From Reyranella massiliensis 521 (GTDB lineage: Bacteria > Pseudomonadota > Alphaproteobacteria > Reyranellales > Reyranellaceae), in NCBI GenBank assembly GCA_945860205.1, contig CAMARK010000021.1, positions 1 through 56,829 of the forward strand: a stretch of DNA of 56,829 nucleotides, in the 5' to 3' direction. Every line of letters begins with the position of its first letter. Within the stretch, counting starts at the first letter, position 1. The position numbers and the translations under genes are program-made. This document shows positions 19,444 to 30,494 of the stretch, in pieces. Below the pieces are notes generated by a model. It had not been told where the DNA came from and did no database searches. It saw only the letters and a list, made by a program, of their open reading frames with translations.

Positions 19444-19848
19444 TCAGACCTGTTCGAGTTCGATCAGCGTGCCGGCGAAGTCCTTGGGATGCAGGAACAG
19501 TACCGGCTTGTCGTGTGCTCCGATCTTGGGTTCACCATCGCCCAGCACCCGGGCTCCCTGCGACCTGAGCTTGTCGCGGGCGGCGTAGATGTCGTCGACC
19601 TCGTAGCAGACATGGTGGATGCCGCCGTCGGCATTGCGGGCGAGGAAGTTCGCGATCGGCGATTTCTCGCCCAACGGATGCAGGAGCTCGATCTTGGTGT
19701 TGGGCAACTCCACGAACACCACCGTCACCCCATGCGCCGGCTGCGCCTTGGGAGCACTTACCTTGGCACCCATGACGGTGCGGTAGAGTTCCGAGGCCTT
19801 GGCCAGGTCGGGCACGGCAATGGCGATGTGGTTCAGGCGTCCGATCAT
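19444..19848 (-). CDS. mce: Methylmalonyl-CoA epimerase
   Basis: A small vicinal-oxygen-chelate enzyme that interconverts the S and R forms of methylmalonyl-CoA in propionyl-CoA use. The 134-residue product shows two VOC half-repeats, with metal-ligand candidates His7 (GRLNHIAIAV), His79 (GGIHHVCYEV) and Glu130 (GTLIELEQV). The ATG at 19846-19848 is preferred over a TTG four codons upstream. It lies 25 bases after rnj and 15 before the DUF1467 gene. The mutase is not in this window. Confidence 0.92.
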   Translation of the reverse strand: MIGRLNHIAIAVPDLAKASELYRTVMGAKVSAPKAQPAHGVTVVFVELPNTKIELLHPLGEKSPIANFLARNADGGIHHVCYEVDDIYAARDKLRSQGARVLGDGEPKIGAHDKPVLFLHPKDFAGTLIELEQV

Positions 19849-19873
19849 CGGGCTCTCCAAGCAGTCTCAAGGC

Positions 19874-21526
19874 TTAGATGCGGACGATGTGAACGTCCGT
19901 CAACGGCTTCTTGCCCAGGTGCGCGCGCACGACGCGCCGGACGGCCTGGCGGGCGGCTTCTTCGATCCGCCCGTCGTCGCTCCGTTCGGACGGGCTGAGA
20001 TCGGCCAGCATCTCGCGCAGGCCTGCGATAATGGCCTTGGCGAGCATGCCGTCCTCGTCGTCGATACCGCGCAACGACACCTTCGGCGGCGCCACGGCGC
20101 GGCCCTTGCCGTCGATCACGAGGGTCGCCGCGGCGCTGCCGTTCCACAGCAACTTGCGCCGCTCACGCAAGGAACTGCCATCCAGCGGCACCAGCCCATC
20201 GCCGTCGCGGGCCAGCCGGCCCACCGGCACATGGTCGATGATCTCGGCCGGGCCCGGGGCCAGCCGGACCAGGGTGCCGTTGGGTGCCACGATCGTTTCC
20301 GGCACCTGGCAGGCCCGGGCGAGGGCTGCATGCTCGACCATGTGGCGAACCTCGCCATGGACCGGCAGGGCGATCCGGGGCCGCACCCATTGGTAGACTC
20401 GCACGAGTTCGTCGCGCGCAGGATGGCCGGAAACGTGAATATCAGCCTCGCGGTCGGTAATGACTTCCACGCCGCGCGCCATCAGGGCGTTCTGCAGGCG
20501 CCCGACCGAGCGTTCGTTGCCGGGGATGACGCGCGAGGAAAAGATCGCGGTGTCGCCCTCCTCCAGCACGAGGTCGCGGTGCTCGTCGTTGGCGATCTTG
20601 GCCATGGAGGCGCGCGCCTCGCCCTGGCTGCCGGTACAGATGAACAGCACCTTGTCCCGAGGCAGGTAAGCGCCGTCCTGCGGGCTGATGCACTCGGGAA
20701 AATCGAGCATGTAGCCGCATTCCTGCGCCGCCTCGATCATGCGCAGCAGTGCCGGGCCGGAAAGCACCGGGTGGCGCCCTGCCGCGACCGCGGCCAGCGC
20801 GATGCTCTCGACGCGCGCCAGATTGGACGCAAAACAGGTGACGGCGATCCGCCCCTTGCGCCCCTTCACCAGCTTCTTGAGGTTGGCCCGCACCATGGCT
20901 TCGGAGCCGGCCTCGCCTTCGACGAACACGTTGGTGCTGTCGCACACCATCGCGAGCACGCCCTCGTCGCCGATGCGCTTCAGCATCGCCTCGTCGGTCA
21001 GGTCGCCGATCAGCGGCTCGGGATCTATCTTCCAGTCGCCGGTATGGAAGATGGTGCCGAAGTTGGTGCGGATGGCGAGCGCATTCGGCTCGAGGATCGA
21101 ATGCGTCATGGTGATCATCTCGAGATCGAACGGCCCGAGGCTGAACTTCCCCCGCAGCGGGATTTCCGTGATCCGGACGTCGTCGAGCAAGCCGGCCTGG
21201 ATGAGCTTGCGCCGCAGCACAGAGGCCGCGAACGGCGTTGCATAGACCGGCGCCCTGAGGCGGGGCCAAAGATCCGCCACCGCTCCCAAGTGATCCTCGT
21301 GCGCATGGGTGAGCACGATCCCGACCAGGTCCTTGCGCCGTTCCTCGATGAAACCGGGATCGGGCATGATGACCTCTACGCCCGGCATGCTGTCGTCACC
21401 AAAGGCAATGCCGAGATCGAGCATCAGCCATTTGCCTGCATGGCCATAGAGATTGAGGTTCATGCCGATCTCGCCGGCGCCGCCCAGGGCGAGGAACAGC
21501 AACTCGTCGTTCGACGGGACGGTCAT
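19874..21526 (-). CDS. rnj: Ribonuclease J
   Basis: A metallo-beta-lactamase/beta-CASP nuclease for RNA maturation and decay (endo- and 5' exonuclease activity in the family). The 550-residue protein has the zinc motif HAHEDH at residues 74-79, the beta-CASP region beginning around CFASNLARVES, the ICTGSQGE motif and VSGHPARDEL. A C-terminal domain follows IALPVHGEVRHM. The ATG at 21524-21526 overlaps the coaX stop by four bases. Many alphaproteobacteria carry RNase J alongside RNase E. The longer upstream frame is antisense-like noise over coaX. Confidence 0.95.
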   Translation of the reverse strand: MTVPSNDELLFLALGGAGEIGMNLNLYGHAGKWLMLDLGIAFGDDSMPGVEVIMPDPGFIEERRKDLVGIVLTHAHEDHLGAVADLWPRLRAPVYATPFAASVLRRKLIQAGLLDDVRITEIPLRGKFSLGPFDLEMITMTHSILEPNALAIRTNFGTIFHTGDWKIDPEPLIGDLTDEAMLKRIGDEGVLAMVCDSTNVFVEGEAGSEAMVRANLKKLVKGRKGRIAVTCFASNLARVESIALAAVAAGRHPVLSGPALLRMIEAAQECGYMLDFPECISPQDGAYLPRDKVLFICTGSQGEARASMAKIANDEHRDLVLEEGDTAIFSSRVIPGNERSVGRLQNALMARGVEVITDREADIHVSGHPARDELVRVYQWVRPRIALPVHGEVRHMVEHAALARACQVPETIVAPNGTLVRLAPGPAEIIDHVPVGRLARDGDGLVPLDGSSLRERRKLLWNGSAAATLVIDGKGRAVAPPKVSLRGIDDEDGMLAKAIIAGLREMLADLSPSERSDDGRIEEAARQAVRRVVRAHLGKKPLTDVHIVRI

Positions 21527-22293
21527 TTGTTGTTGCGGCGCCAGATCTCCAGGAGACCGAGCGACATCAGGTCCGGCTCGATGGCATCGAACAGGCCGAT
21601 CTCGTCCTTGAACACGGCAGCGAGCCCACCGGTTGCCACCACCTTCATGGGCTCGCCATACTCGGCGCGGATGCGCCGGATCAGGCTCTCGATCAGCCCG
21701 ACATAGCCCCAGAAGATGCCCGACTGCATGTTGGCCACGGTGTTCTTGCCGATGACCTTGGCCGGCTTCTCGACCCGGATGCGCGGCAGCCGGGCGGTCA
21801 TCAGGTAGAAGGCCTCGATCGTGAGTTCCACGCCCGGGGCAAAGACGCCGCCGATGAAATTGCCGTCCTTGTCGGCGAGGTCGAAGGTGGTGGCGCTGCC
21901 GAAGTCGATCGTGATCAGCGGTCCGCCGTATTTCTTGTGGCCCGCGATCACGCCCACCAAACGGTCCGCGCCGGCCTCCTGTGGCCGATCGATCAGGATC
22001 TTGATGCCAAGCTCGCAATCCGGTTCGCCCACGATCAGCAGCTTGGTCTTGAAATAGGTCTCGCAGAGCCGGCGGATGTGCGTGTTCACCGGCGGCACGA
22101 CGCTGGCCAGAATCGCCCCCTTGATCGAGTGCGGATCGAAGCCCTGCAGGCCCATAAGCTGCGTCAGCCAGGCGGCGTACTCGTCCGACGTGCGCTTGGC
22201 TTCCGTACGCAAGCGGAATTGCGCGACGATCTTGTCGCCGTCAAACACGGCGAACTTGGAATTGGTATTGCCGACATCAATCGCGAGCAGCAT
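21523..22293 (-). CDS. coaX: Type III pantothenate kinase
   Basis: CoaX phosphorylates pantothenate in the first step of coenzyme A synthesis and is not inhibited by CoA in the characterised family. The 256-residue protein has the ASKHA-fold phosphate motif LLAIDVGNTNSKFAVFDG, the conserved RPQEAGADRLVGVIAG segment, ITIDFGSATTFDL and FIGGVFAPGVELTIEA. The start is ATG. It sits between birA (12-base gap) and rnj (four-base overlap). Confidence 0.96.
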   Translation of the reverse strand: MLLAIDVGNTNSKFAVFDGDKIVAQFRLRTEAKRTSDEYAAWLTQLMGLQGFDPHSIKGAILASVVPPVNTHIRRLCETYFKTKLLIVGEPDCELGIKILIDRPQEAGADRLVGVIAGHKKYGGPLITIDFGSATTFDLADKDGNFIGGVFAPGVELTIEAFYLMTARLPRIRVEKPAKVIGKNTVANMQSGIFWGYVGLIESLIRRIRAEYGEPMKVVATGGLAAVFKDEIGLFDAIEPDLMSLGLLEIWRRNNK

Positions 22294-22305
22294 CGCTCGT
22301 TCTCC

Positions 22306-23040
22306 TCAGGCCGCCCGGCCCAGCAATTCACCCGACACGATCTTGCGCGGCCCGGCCGTCGTATCCAGCAGCAACGCGCCTTCGCCGTCCAGCCCGACGA
22401 AGCGGCCGCGCACGAGTTCGTCTCCCAGCCTGACGTCGACGTCGGCACCAAGTGGCCCGGCCTTGGCAAGCCATGCTGCCCGCACGTTCTCGAAACCGTG
22501 GCGGCGCCATTCGGCAAGCCTCTCGGCCAGCGCTTGAGCGAGCCTCTCCAGAGCCGTCTCAACCAAGCCTCCGAGCGCCGCGCCTGGATAGCGCATCTCC
22601 GGCAACTGCGGGGCGAAGGCCACATTGATCCCGATGCCGGCAATGACGTGCTCGACCAGGCCGCCCTGTCCGATCGAGCTTTCCAGCAGAATGCCCGCGA
22701 CCTTGCCGCCGTCGACCATGACGTCGTTCGGCCATTTCACCCTTGTCTCTCGGCCGGCCGGAACGACGTCGGCAACCGCAAGGGCGGCAACAAATCCAAG
22801 CTCGGAGGCACGCGACGCTGCGCAGTCGGGCCGCAAGATGGTCGAGCTGTAGAGGTTGCCGACGGGCGAGGCCCAGTGGCGGCCACGACGGCCGCGACCG
22901 CCCGTCTGCTCGCGCGCCCAGACGACCGTCCCCTCGGCAGCACCGACTTCCGCCAGGCGTGCCGCCTCGTCATTGGTGCTGCCGACGCTGTCCAGCGCGA
23001 CCAGCGTCCACCCGTCCGGCAGGACGGGCGCGGAGATCAC
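22306..23040 (-). CDS. birA: Biotin--[acetyl-CoA-carboxylase] ligase
   Basis: It attaches biotin to carboxylase carrier domains such as AccB. The 244-residue product has the biotinyl-AMP site GGRGRRGRHWASPVGNLYSS and the lysine motif TRVKWPNDVMVDGGKVAGIL. A C-terminal SH3-like domain follows (ELVRGRFVGLDGEGALLL). There is no N-terminal helix-turn-helix, so it is a ligase only, not a biotin repressor. I place the start at GTG 23038-23040, overlapping the nuoN stop as GTGA. It continues the nuo transcript. Confidence 0.93.
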   Translation of the reverse strand: MISAPVLPDGWTLVALDSVGSTNDEAARLAEVGAAEGTVVWAREQTGGRGRRGRHWASPVGNLYSSTILRPDCAASRASELGFVAALAVADVVPAGRETRVKWPNDVMVDGGKVAGILLESSIGQGGLVEHVIAGIGINVAFAPQLPEMRYPGAALGGLVETALERLAQALAERLAEWRRHGFENVRAAWLAKAGPLGADVDVRLGDELVRGRFVGLDGEGALLLDTTAGPRKIVSGELLGRAA

Positions 23041-24485
23041 GGGAATAGGCCCTTCGCCGCCGCCGCCGCGATCAGGCTGAGCGGCTGTGGTGCCAGCGAG
23101 AACACCGCCACCAGCACGGCGGCCACAAATGCTACGGCACGATAGACACCGAACGGCGTGCGATCGAGGGAGTCGGCTTCCTCGTCGAAGTACATCACCT
23201 TGACGATGCGCAGGTAGTAGTAGGACGCCACCACGGATGCGAGCACGCCCAGAACCGCGGGAATGAAGAGTTTGGCTTCGACGGCGGCCATGAAGATGTA
23301 GAGCTTGCCCCAGAAGCCCGCGAGCGGCGGGATGCCGGCCAGCGAGAACATGAACAGCAGCATGGCGAAGGCCATCATCGGCTGGCTTTTGGCCAGGCCT
23401 GCCAGATCGGAGACATTCTCGACCATGACGCCGCGGCGCTTCATCATCAGGATCGTGGCAAACACGCCCAGCGTCATGACGAGATAGATGGCGAGGTAGA
23501 AGACGATCGCCTGGATCCCCTTCTCGCTGCCGCTTGCCAATCCCAGCAGCACGTAGCCCACGTTGCCGATCGACGAATAGGCCATCAGGCGCTTGATGTT
23601 CTGCTGGCGAAGTGCCGCGAAGGCGCCCAGCGCCATCGACAGAACGGAAGCCACGACGATGATCTGCTGCCACTGCAGGAACAACGGCTTGAACGGGCCC
23701 ATCAGGACCGAAACCATCAGCGAGATGGCCGCAATCTTGGGTGCCACGGCGAACAGCGCCGTCACCGGCGTCGGCGCGCCCTCATAGACGTCGGGCGTCC
23801 ACATATGGAAGGGCACGGCTGAAACCTTGAAGGCGAGACCCGCGACCACGAACACCAAACCGACGATGGTCCCGAACTCCGCGGCCTTGCCGTTGAGCAG
23901 CGCCTGAGAAATCTGGACAAAGGCCGTGCCGCCACAGAAGCCATAGATCAGCGAGGCGCCGAACAGCAGCATGCCGGAGGCGACGGAGCCCAGGACGAAG
24001 TATTTTACGCCGGCTTCGGTCGAACGCAGATTGTCGCGCTGGAAGGCCGCGATGACATAGAGCGCCAGTGACTGCAGCTCGAGCCCAACGTAAAGAGACA
24101 TGAGATCGTTGGCCGAAATCATCAGCATCATGCCAAGCGTCGCCAACGCCACCAGCACCGGATACTCGAAGCGCCACGCCTTGACCTGTTCGAAGTAAGA
24201 CCGTGACATCAGGACCGCGACCGCAGCGCCGACCAGCACCATGGCCTTCATGGTGGCCGTCAAGCGGTCGACAATGAACAGCGAGGCAAACGCCGTCCCT
24301 TCCCTATACGGCGCGAAGAGCAGCACCGCCGTCGCCAGCAACACGACCGAAGTGGCCACCGACACGAACGGGGTCGACGCCTCGCCTTTCACGACGCCGT
24401 AGATCAGCAGCAGCAACGTCGCCGCCGCGAGGAAGATCTCCGGCCGTGCTAGCGTCCAGGATTCCAGACCGACAATCATGTTCAT
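23037..24485 (-). CDS. nuoN: NADH-quinone oxidoreductase subunit N
   Basis: One of three antiporter-like proton-pumping membrane subunits of complex I. It has 482 residues with about 14 helices. Landmarks are SRSYFEQVKAWRFEYPVLV, the conserved EAGVKYFVLGSVASGMLLFG and SAVPFHMWTPDVYEGAPTPV, and MAYSSIGNVGYVLLG. The start is ATG, 13 bases after nuoM. It is the last nuo gene and overlaps birA by four bases. Confidence 0.97.
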   Translation of the reverse strand: MNMIVGLESWTLARPEIFLAAATLLLLIYGVVKGEASTPFVSVATSVVLLATAVLLFAPYREGTAFASLFIVDRLTATMKAMVLVGAAVAVLMSRSYFEQVKAWRFEYPVLVALATLGMMLMISANDLMSLYVGLELQSLALYVIAAFQRDNLRSTEAGVKYFVLGSVASGMLLFGASLIYGFCGGTAFVQISQALLNGKAAEFGTIVGLVFVVAGLAFKVSAVPFHMWTPDVYEGAPTPVTALFAVAPKIAAISLMVSVLMGPFKPLFLQWQQIIVVASVLSMALGAFAALRQQNIKRLMAYSSIGNVGYVLLGLASGSEKGIQAIVFYLAIYLVMTLGVFATILMMKRRGVMVENVSDLAGLAKSQPMMAFAMLLFMFSLAGIPPLAGFWGKLYIFMAAVEAKLFIPAVLGVLASVVASYYYLRIVKVMYFDEEADSLDRTPFGVYRAVAFVAAVLVAVFSLAPQPLSLIAAAAAKGLFP

Positions 24486-24498
24486 CCCTCCCGGCCGC

Positions 24499-26013
24499 TT
24501 ACGGCGCCAATGCCGCGGTGCGGGCGAGCTTCAGGGCGGCCTGATAGTCGCCAATCAGCTTGTCGACCGCCGGCGCCATCGGATCGAGGAAAGAGCTGGG
24601 ATAGATACCCATCCAAAGCGTGATCAAGATCAGCGGCAGGAACAACGCGATCTCGCGGCGGTTCATGTCGAGGATGCCCTTCAGCGAGTCTTTGGTCAGC
24701 TCGCCGAAGATGATCTTGCGGTAAAGCCAGAGAGCGTAGGCCGCCCCCAGGATGATTCCGGTCGTGGCCAGGAACGCCACCCAAGTGTTGGCCTTGAAGG
24801 TGCCGACCAGCACCAGAAATTCACCGACGAAGCCCGACAGGCCCGGCAGACCGACGCTCGCCAGAGTGAAGAACATGAACGTGAAGGCGTACCGCGGCAT
24901 TCGGTGCACCAGACCGCCGTAGGCCGCGATCTCGCGGGTGTGCATGCGATCGTAGACGACGCCGACGCAAAGGAAGAGTGCTGCCGAGACGATGCCGTGG
25001 CTCAGCATCTGGAAAATCGAACCCTGCACGCTCTGCATGTTCATGATGAAGGCGCCGATCGTCACGAAGCCCATATGGGCGATCGACGAATAGGCGATCA
25101 GCTTCTTCATGTCCTCCTGCACCAGGGCGACCAGCGACGTGTAGATGATGGCCACGATGCTGAGGCCGAAAACCAGCGGTGCAAAATACTGCGACGCCTC
25201 GGGCAGGAGTGGAATGGAGAACCTGAGGAAGCCGTACCCGCCCATCTTCAGCAACACGCCGGCCAGGATCACCGAGCCAGCCGTCGGCGCCTCGACGTGG
25301 GCATCCGGCAACCAGGTGTGGACCGGCCACATCGGCACCTTGACCGCGAAGGAAGCGAAGAAGGCGAGCCACAACCAGCACTGCCAGGTGAAGGGCAGGT
25401 TGAGCTTTTCAACCGCCGTCGGCAGATCCGTCGTGCCGACCTGCCAGTAGATGGCGATGATCGCCAGCAGCATCAGGACGGAGCCCAGTAGCGTGTAGAG
25501 GAAGAACTTGAAGGCCGCATAGACACGCCGCTTGCCACCCCAGACACCGATGATCAGGAACATCGGGATCAGCACACCTTCAAAGAAGACGTAGAACAAG
25601 GCGAGGTCGAGGGCGCAGAACATGCCGACCATGAAGGTCTCGAGCACCAGGAACGCGATCATGTATTCCTTGACCCGAACCTTGATCGAATCCCAGCTCG
25701 CGAGGATGCAGATCGGCGTCAGCAGGGTCGACAGCAGCACGAAGAACAGCGAGATTCCGTCGATGCCCATGTGATAGCCGATGCCGAGCGCCGGCACCCA
25801 GTCGAATTTCTCTTCGAACTGGAAGCCCGCCTTGGTGGCGTCGAAGCGGATCCAGAGGACGAGCGAGATCAGAAACGTCGCCAGCGAGGTGATCAGCGCG
25901 GCGCTACGGCAGTTGCGGTCCACGGCCTCCTTGGGGCCGTTCACGATCAGACAGAAGAACGCCCCCACCAGCGGCAGGAACGTAACCAGGGAGAGGATCG
26001 GCCAGCTCGACAT
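24499..26013 (-). CDS. nuoM: NADH-quinone oxidoreductase subunit M
   Basis: An antiporter-like proton-pumping subunit of complex I, 504 residues. Landmarks are [20 protein letters not shown], the charged [17 protein letters not shown] helix, [20 protein letters not shown] and [17 protein letters not shown]. The ATG at 26011-26013 is chosen: it follows the nuoL stop by four bases and gives the family N-terminus [18 protein letters not shown]. Confidence 0.97.
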   Translation of the reverse strand: MSSWPILSLVTFLPLVGAFFCLIVNGPKEAVDRNCRSAALITSLATFLISLVLWIRFDATKAGFQFEEKFDWVPALGIGYHMGIDGISLFFVLLSTLLTPICILASWDSIKVRVKEYMIAFLVLETFMVGMFCALDLALFYVFFEGVLIPMFLIIGVWGGKRRVYAAFKFFLYTLLGSVLMLLAIIAIYWQVGTTDLPTAVEKLNLPFTWQCWLWLAFFASFAVKVPMWPVHTWLPDAHVEAPTAGSVILAGVLLKMGGYGFLRFSIPLLPEASQYFAPLVFGLSIVAIIYTSLVALVQEDMKKLIAYSSIAHMGFVTIGAFIMNMQSVQGSIFQMLSHGIVSAALFLCVGVVYDRMHTREIAAYGGLVHRMPRYAFTFMFFTLASVGLPGLSGFVGEFLVLVGTFKANTWVAFLATTGIILGAAYALWLYRKIIFGELTKDSLKGILDMNRREIALFLPLILITLWMGIYPSSFLDPMAPAVDKLIGDYQAALKLARTAALAP

Positions 26014-26017
26014 CCGC

Positions 26018-27991
26018 CTACCCCACCGCCAGCATGAAGTACGTGACGAGGCCTGCCACGCCGACAAGCATCACGAAGGCATAGTGGTAGAGGTAACCGC
26101 TCTGGAAGCGGCTCAGCACGCCTGCTATGTCTTGTGCCCGTGCAGCGATGTTGTCGGCGCCGAGCCCGTCGATTATCGCGCCGTCGCCCTTCTTCCATAA
26201 CACGCGGCCGATCGCGAGCGCGGGCCGGACGAAAACCGCGTCGTAGATCTCGTCGAAGTACCACTTGTTGAAGAACAGTGCGTGCACGCCGGGGAATGCT
26301 TTGACCGTGCGTTCCGGCAGGTCGGTCCTGACGATGTAGTAATAGTAGCTGAGCGCGATGCCTGAGAGCGCGAAGACCAACGGCAGAAGCTTCACCCACA
26401 GCGGCACTTCGTGCGCGTGATGCAGTACTTCCTCGGTCGACTTCAAGGCGATCGACTGGCCCCAGAAGCTCTTCCAGTCATGACCGACAAACCAGTCGTA
26501 GGCGACATAGCCGGACAGCGCAGCGCCGATCGCCAGCACATAGAGCGGGATCAGTATGACTTGTGGCGATTCGTGCGCATGATCCCAGGTGTGATGGTCG
26601 CCCCGGTACTTGCCGTAGAACGTCAGGAACATCAGGCGCGTCGAGTAGAATGCCGTCATGAAGGCGGCGATGACGCCCAGCCAGAAGGCGATGAGGCCCA
26701 CCGTCGTGTGCACGCCGAAGGCCGATTCAAGCATGATGTCCTTGGAATAGAAGCCGGCAAAACCGACACCGTTACCGAGCAGGAACGGAATGCCGATGCC
26801 CGACAGCGCCAGGGTGCCGATCCACATCAACACGAAGGTTTGCGGTGCCTTCTCCTTCACGCCGCCCATCTTCCGCATGTCCTGCTCGTGATGCAGGCAG
26901 GTGATGACCGAACCCGACCCCAGGAACAGCAGCGCCTTGAAGAACGCGTGGGTCATGAGATGGAACATCGCCGCCGAGTAGGCGCCAACGCCGCAGGCGA
27001 AGAACATGTAGCCGAGCTGGCTGCAGGTCGAATAGGCGACCACCCGCTTGATGTCGAACTGGGTGAGGCCGACCGTAGCGGCAAAAAATGCCGTCGCGGC
27101 ACCAACCAGGGTAACCACCTGCAGCGCGACAGGCGCCAGTTCGAACAGCGGAGACAGGCGGCAGACCATGAACACGCCGGCAGTCACCATGGTGGCGGCA
27201 TGGATCAGCGCGGATACCGGCGTCGGGCCTTCCATGGCGTCTGGCAGCCACGTATGCAGTCCAAGCTGGGCCGACTTGCCCATGGCACCCACGAACAGCA
27301 GCAGGCAGGCCGTCTCGAGCGCCGGCAGGTTCATGCCGAGGAACTGCATGCGCATCTGGGCCATTTCCGGCCCCTTGGCGAAGATGTCGGCGAAGTTCAC
27401 CGAGCCGCTCAGCATCCAGATGGCGAAGATGCCGAGTGCGAAGCCGAAGTCGCCGATGCGATTGACGATGAACGCCTTCATCGCCGCGGCGTTGGCCGAG
27501 GGCTTGTCGTACCAGAAGCCGATCAGCAGGTAAGACGCGAGGCCCACGCCTTCCCAGCCAAAGAACAGCTGCACCAGATTGTCCGACGTCACCAGCATCA
27601 GCATGAAGAAGGTGAACAGGCTGAGATAGGACATGAAGCGCGCGATGCTGGTGTCCTCGGCCATGTAGCCGATCGAATAAACATGCACCATCGACGACAC
27701 GACGGTGACCACGATCAGCATCACTGCGGTCAGCGTATCGAGACGCAGCGCCCAGTCGACCTCGAACGTTCCCGAGCCGATCCAGGTGAAGAGCTTGACC
27801 ACGATCAGCTTGCCGCTCTCCGGCCCGAAGCCGATGCGGATGAACACGAAGATCGACAGCGCCGCCGCGATCAGCAACGCCGCGGTAGTGACGATCTGGG
27901 CCGGCCGGTCGCCGATCACGCGGCAGAAAAGACCGGCAAACGCTGCAGCCAGCAGCGGCAGGAAGACGATAAGCTTGACGGCTAGGTCCAT
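26018..27991 (-). CDS. nuoL: NADH-quinone oxidoreductase subunit L
   Basis: The distal antiporter-like subunit of complex I, with the long lateral helix at its C-terminus. It has 657 residues. Landmarks are [16 protein letters not shown]-like [54 protein letters not shown] and [18 protein letters not shown]. The C-terminal part, from about residue 540, holds the traverse helix. The start is ATG, 15 bases after nuoK. Confidence 0.97.
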   Translation of the reverse strand: MDLAVKLIVFLPLLAAAFAGLFCRVIGDRPAQIVTTAALLIAAALSIFVFIRIGFGPESGKLIVVKLFTWIGSGTFEVDWALRLDTLTAVMLIVVTVVSSMVHVYSIGYMAEDTSIARFMSYLSLFTFFMLMLVTSDNLVQLFFGWEGVGLASYLLIGFWYDKPSANAAAMKAFIVNRIGDFGFALGIFAIWMLSGSVNFADIFAKGPEMAQMRMQFLGMNLPALETACLLLFVGAMGKSAQLGLHTWLPDAMEGPTPVSALIHAATMVTAGVFMVCRLSPLFELAPVALQVVTLVGAATAFFAATVGLTQFDIKRVVAYSTCSQLGYMFFACGVGAYSAAMFHLMTHAFFKALLFLGSGSVITCLHHEQDMRKMGGVKEKAPQTFVLMWIGTLALSGIGIPFLLGNGVGFAGFYSKDIMLESAFGVHTTVGLIAFWLGVIAAFMTAFYSTRLMFLTFYGKYRGDHHTWDHAHESPQVILIPLYVLAIGAALSGYVAYDWFVGHDWKSFWGQSIALKSTEEVLHHAHEVPLWVKLLPLVFALSGIALSYYYYIVRTDLPERTVKAFPGVHALFFNKWYFDEIYDAVFVRPALAIGRVLWKKGDGAIIDGLGADNIAARAQDIAGVLSRFQSGYLYHYAFVMLVGVAGLVTYFMLAVG

Positions 27992-28006
27992 GGTGAGTGC
28001 GCGCCC

Positions 28007-28315
28007 CTAGCCCTTCATCTCGCTGATGTCTTCGACGGCGATCGTTCCGCGGTTGCGGAAGTAGACCACCAGGATGGCGAGTCCGATGGCGGCCTCCGCC
28101 GCCGCCACGGTCAGCACCAGCATCGCGAAGACCTGGCCAACGACGTTGCCTTCGAAGATCGAAAAGGCGACGAGATTGATATTCACCGCAAGCAGCATCA
28201 GCTCGACGCACATCAGGATGACGATGACGTTCTTGCGGTTGAGGAAGATGCCCAGGATGCCCAGCGTGAACAGCACCGAGGAGACCGTGAGGTAGTGACC
28301 GAGGCCGAGGGTCAT
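28007..28315 (-). CDS. nuoK: NADH-quinone oxidoreductase subunit K
   Basis: A small three-helix complex I subunit of 102 residues. Landmarks are [20 protein letters not shown], the helix [20 protein letters not shown] with the buried conserved Glu, and [20 protein letters not shown] with a second conserved Glu. The ATG at 28313-28315 shares one base with the nuoJ stop (TGATG). A GTG one codon upstream is less likely. Confidence 0.96.
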   Translation of the reverse strand: MTLGLGHYLTVSSVLFTLGILGIFLNRKNVIVILMCVELMLLAVNINLVAFSIFEGNVVGQVFAMLVLTVAAAEAAIGLAILVVYFRNRGTIAVEDISEMKG

Positions 28316-28929
28316 CACACGCCTCCCCTGGTCGGCACCTTGACCACGGTCATCGCCTGCTCCTTGGTCCGGTTGATCTGGTCGCCAACCTTCTGGCGCC
28401 GCACGCCCGGACGGGTGCGCAGCGTCAGCACGATGGCACCGATCATGGCCACCAGCAGGACCAGGCCCGCCACCTGGAAGAGATAGAAGTACTGCGTATA
28501 AAGCACCCGGCCGATTGCGCGCGTATTGTCGATCGCCAGTACCTGGGCGCCCTGCTTGTTCAGGGCCGTCATCGTGCTCGAACCGGCGCCCAGAACACCC
28601 AGCCCCAGCAGGATCTCGGCCAGCAGCACGACGCCGATCATGGCGCCGACCGGCAGGTATTTAAGGAAGCCTTCGCGAATCTCGACGAGATTGATGTCGA
28701 GCATCATCACGACGAACAGGAACAGCACCGCGACCGCGCCGACATAGACGATGACCAGGATCATCGCGATGAACTCGGCGCCGATCAGCAGGAACAGCGC
28801 CGCGGCATTGAAGAAGGCAAGGATCAGGAACAACACCGAATAGACCGGGTTGCGCGAGACCACGACCATCGCGCCCGATGCGACGACCACCGCCGCGAAG
28901 ACGTAGAAGGCCAGAGCCTGAAGCAGCAT
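28315..28929 (-). CDS. nuoJ: NADH-quinone oxidoreductase subunit J
   Basis: A five-helix complex I membrane subunit of 204 residues. Its third helix ([20 protein letters not shown]) is the conserved segment that undergoes the pi-to-alpha change in known structures. The polar C-terminal tail (from about residue 172) carries [19 protein letters not shown]. The start is ATG (28927-28929), 23 bases after nuoI. Confidence 0.95.
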   Translation of the reverse strand: MLLQALAFYVFAAVVVASGAMVVVSRNPVYSVLFLILAFFNAAALFLLIGAEFIAMILVIVYVGAVAVLFLFVVMMLDINLVEIREGFLKYLPVGAMIGVVLLAEILLGLGVLGAGSSTMTALNKQGAQVLAIDNTRAIGRVLYTQYFYLFQVAGLVLLVAMIGAIVLTLRTRPGVRRQKVGDQINRTKEQAMTVVKVPTRGGV

Positions 28930-28952
28930 TGTTCTCTCCCCCCGCCAGCCGC

Positions 28953-29441
28953 TCAGCGATACGCGGCGTCGGCGTGGAGGTTGGCCGCAATCAGGCTCTC
29001 CCAGCGGTCGCCGTTCGCGAGCAACTTGTCCTTGTTGTACATCAGCTCCTCGCGGGTCTCGGTCGAGAATTCGAAATTCGGGCCTTCGACGATGGCATCG
29101 ACCGGGCAGGCTTCCTGGCAGAAGCCGCAGTAGATGCACTTCGTCATGTCGATGTCGTAGCGCGTGGTGCGCCGGCTGCCGTCGTCGCGCGGCTCGGCCT
29201 CGATGGTGATCGCCTGGGCCGGGCAAATCGCCTCGCAGAGCTTGCAGGCAATGCAGCGTTCCTCGCCGTTCGGATAGCGGCGCAACGCGTGCTCGCCCCG
29301 GAAACGTGGGCTGAGCGGTCCCTTCTCGTGCGGATAGTTCACCGTCACCTTGGGCTTGAACATGTACTTCAACGTCAGCGCAAAGCCCGTGACCAGTTCG
29401 GTCAGCAGGAACGCGCGGGCGGTACGGTCGAGAGAGGCCAT
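28953..29441 (-). CDS. nuoI: NADH-quinone oxidoreductase subunit I
   Basis: A peripheral-arm ferredoxin-like subunit carrying clusters N6a and N6b. The 162-residue protein has two [4Fe-4S] motifs: [16 protein letters not shown] and [17 protein letters not shown] hydrophobic N-terminal segment ([18 protein letters not shown]) lies against the membrane. The start is ATG, 12 bases after nuoH. Confidence 0.97.
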   Translation of the reverse strand: MASLDRTARAFLLTELVTGFALTLKYMFKPKVTVNYPHEKGPLSPRFRGEHALRRYPNGEERCIACKLCEAICPAQAITIEAEPRDDGSRRTTRYDIDMTKCIYCGFCQEACPVDAIVEGPNFEFSTETREELMYNKDKLLANGDRWESLIAANLHADAAYR

Positions 29442-29453
29442 TGTGCGATCTCC

Positions 29454-30491
29454 CTAGGACTTCGGAACCCAGCCGCCGAACTGCAGCACGGCGGCGGTGA
29501 GGACGACCCAGCCCAGCGAGACCGGCAGGAACACTTTCCAGCCCAGCCGCATCAACTGGTCGTAGCGGTAGCGAGGCAGCGTGCCCTTGGTCCAGCTGAA
29601 GACGAACAGCAGGAACGCAATTTTGAGTGCGAACCAGACGACGCCCGGCACGTAGGTGAAGGGCGCGTACGGGATTGGCGACATCCAGCCACCGAGGAAC
29701 AGGATGGCACCGAGTGCCGACAAGAGGATCATGTTGGCGTATTCGCCGAGGAAGAACAGGCCGAACGTCATCGCCGAGTATTCGGTGTGGAAGCCTGCCA
29801 CGAGCTCGGCTTCGGACATCGGCAGATCGAATGGCGTGCGATTGGTTTCCGCCAGTGCCGACACGAAGAAGATCACGAACATCGGCAGCAGCGGCAGGAA
29901 GAACCAGTGCCAGAACCCGCCGGACTGAGCCAGCACGACATCGGACAGGTTGAGCGAGCCGACGCAGAGCAGGACGGTGATCAGCACGAAGCCGATCGAG
30001 ACCTCGTAGGACACCATTTGCGCCGCCGAGCGCAGCGCGCCCAGGAAGGCGTACTTGGAGTTCGACGCCCAGCCGGCGATGATGATGCCATAGACGCCGA
30101 GCGAGGAGATGGCGAAGAGGTAGAGAATGCCGACATTGATGTTGGCAATGACCCAACCGTCGTCGAACGGCACCACGGCCCAGGCCACCAGCGCCGTCAT
30201 GAAGGTGATCATCGGCGCAATGATGAACAAAATCGCATTGGCGCTGGACGGAACGATGGTTTCCTTCAGCACCAGCTTCAAGCCGTCGGCGAAGGGCTGT
30301 AGCAGGCCGAACGGACCAACCACATTGGGACCGCGGCGGAGCTGGATCGAGGCCCAGACCTTGCGGTCGACGTAAGTCATGTAGGCGACGGCAACCAGCA
30401 GCGGCACCGTGACGGCCAGGCACTGAGCCAGGATGACGATGGCCTGGCCTAGCCAGTTGGTGGTGAAGAACTGGATCAGATCGGCGCTCAT
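29454..30491 (-). CDS. nuoH: NADH-quinone oxidoreductase subunit H
   Basis: The membrane subunit that forms much of the quinone entry chamber. It has 345 residues with about eight helices. Conserved features are [20 protein letters not shown] near the N-terminus, [20 protein letters not shown], the acidic loop [20 protein letters not shown] and [19 protein letters not shown]. The start is ATG, three bases after the nuoG stop. Confidence 0.97.
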   Translation of the reverse strand: MSADLIQFFTTNWLGQAIVILAQCLAVTVPLLVAVAYMTYVDRKVWASIQLRRGPNVVGPFGLLQPFADGLKLVLKETIVPSSANAILFIIAPMITFMTALVAWAVVPFDDGWVIANINVGILYLFAISSLGVYGIIIAGWASNSKYAFLGALRSAAQMVSYEVSIGFVLITVLLCVGSLNLSDVVLAQSGGFWHWFFLPLLPMFVIFFVSALAETNRTPFDLPMSEAELVAGFHTEYSAMTFGLFFLGEYANMILLSALGAILFLGGWMSPIPYAPFTYVPGVVWFALKIAFLLFVFSWTKGTLPRYRYDQLMRLGWKVFLPVSLGWVVLTAAVLQFGGWVPKS

Positions 30492-30494
30492 GCC

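Noticed and set aside
28878-30302. 474-codon plus-strand open frame across nuoJ, nuoI and nuoH
   Set aside because: Antisense to three certain complex I genes, with low-complexity charged sequence.
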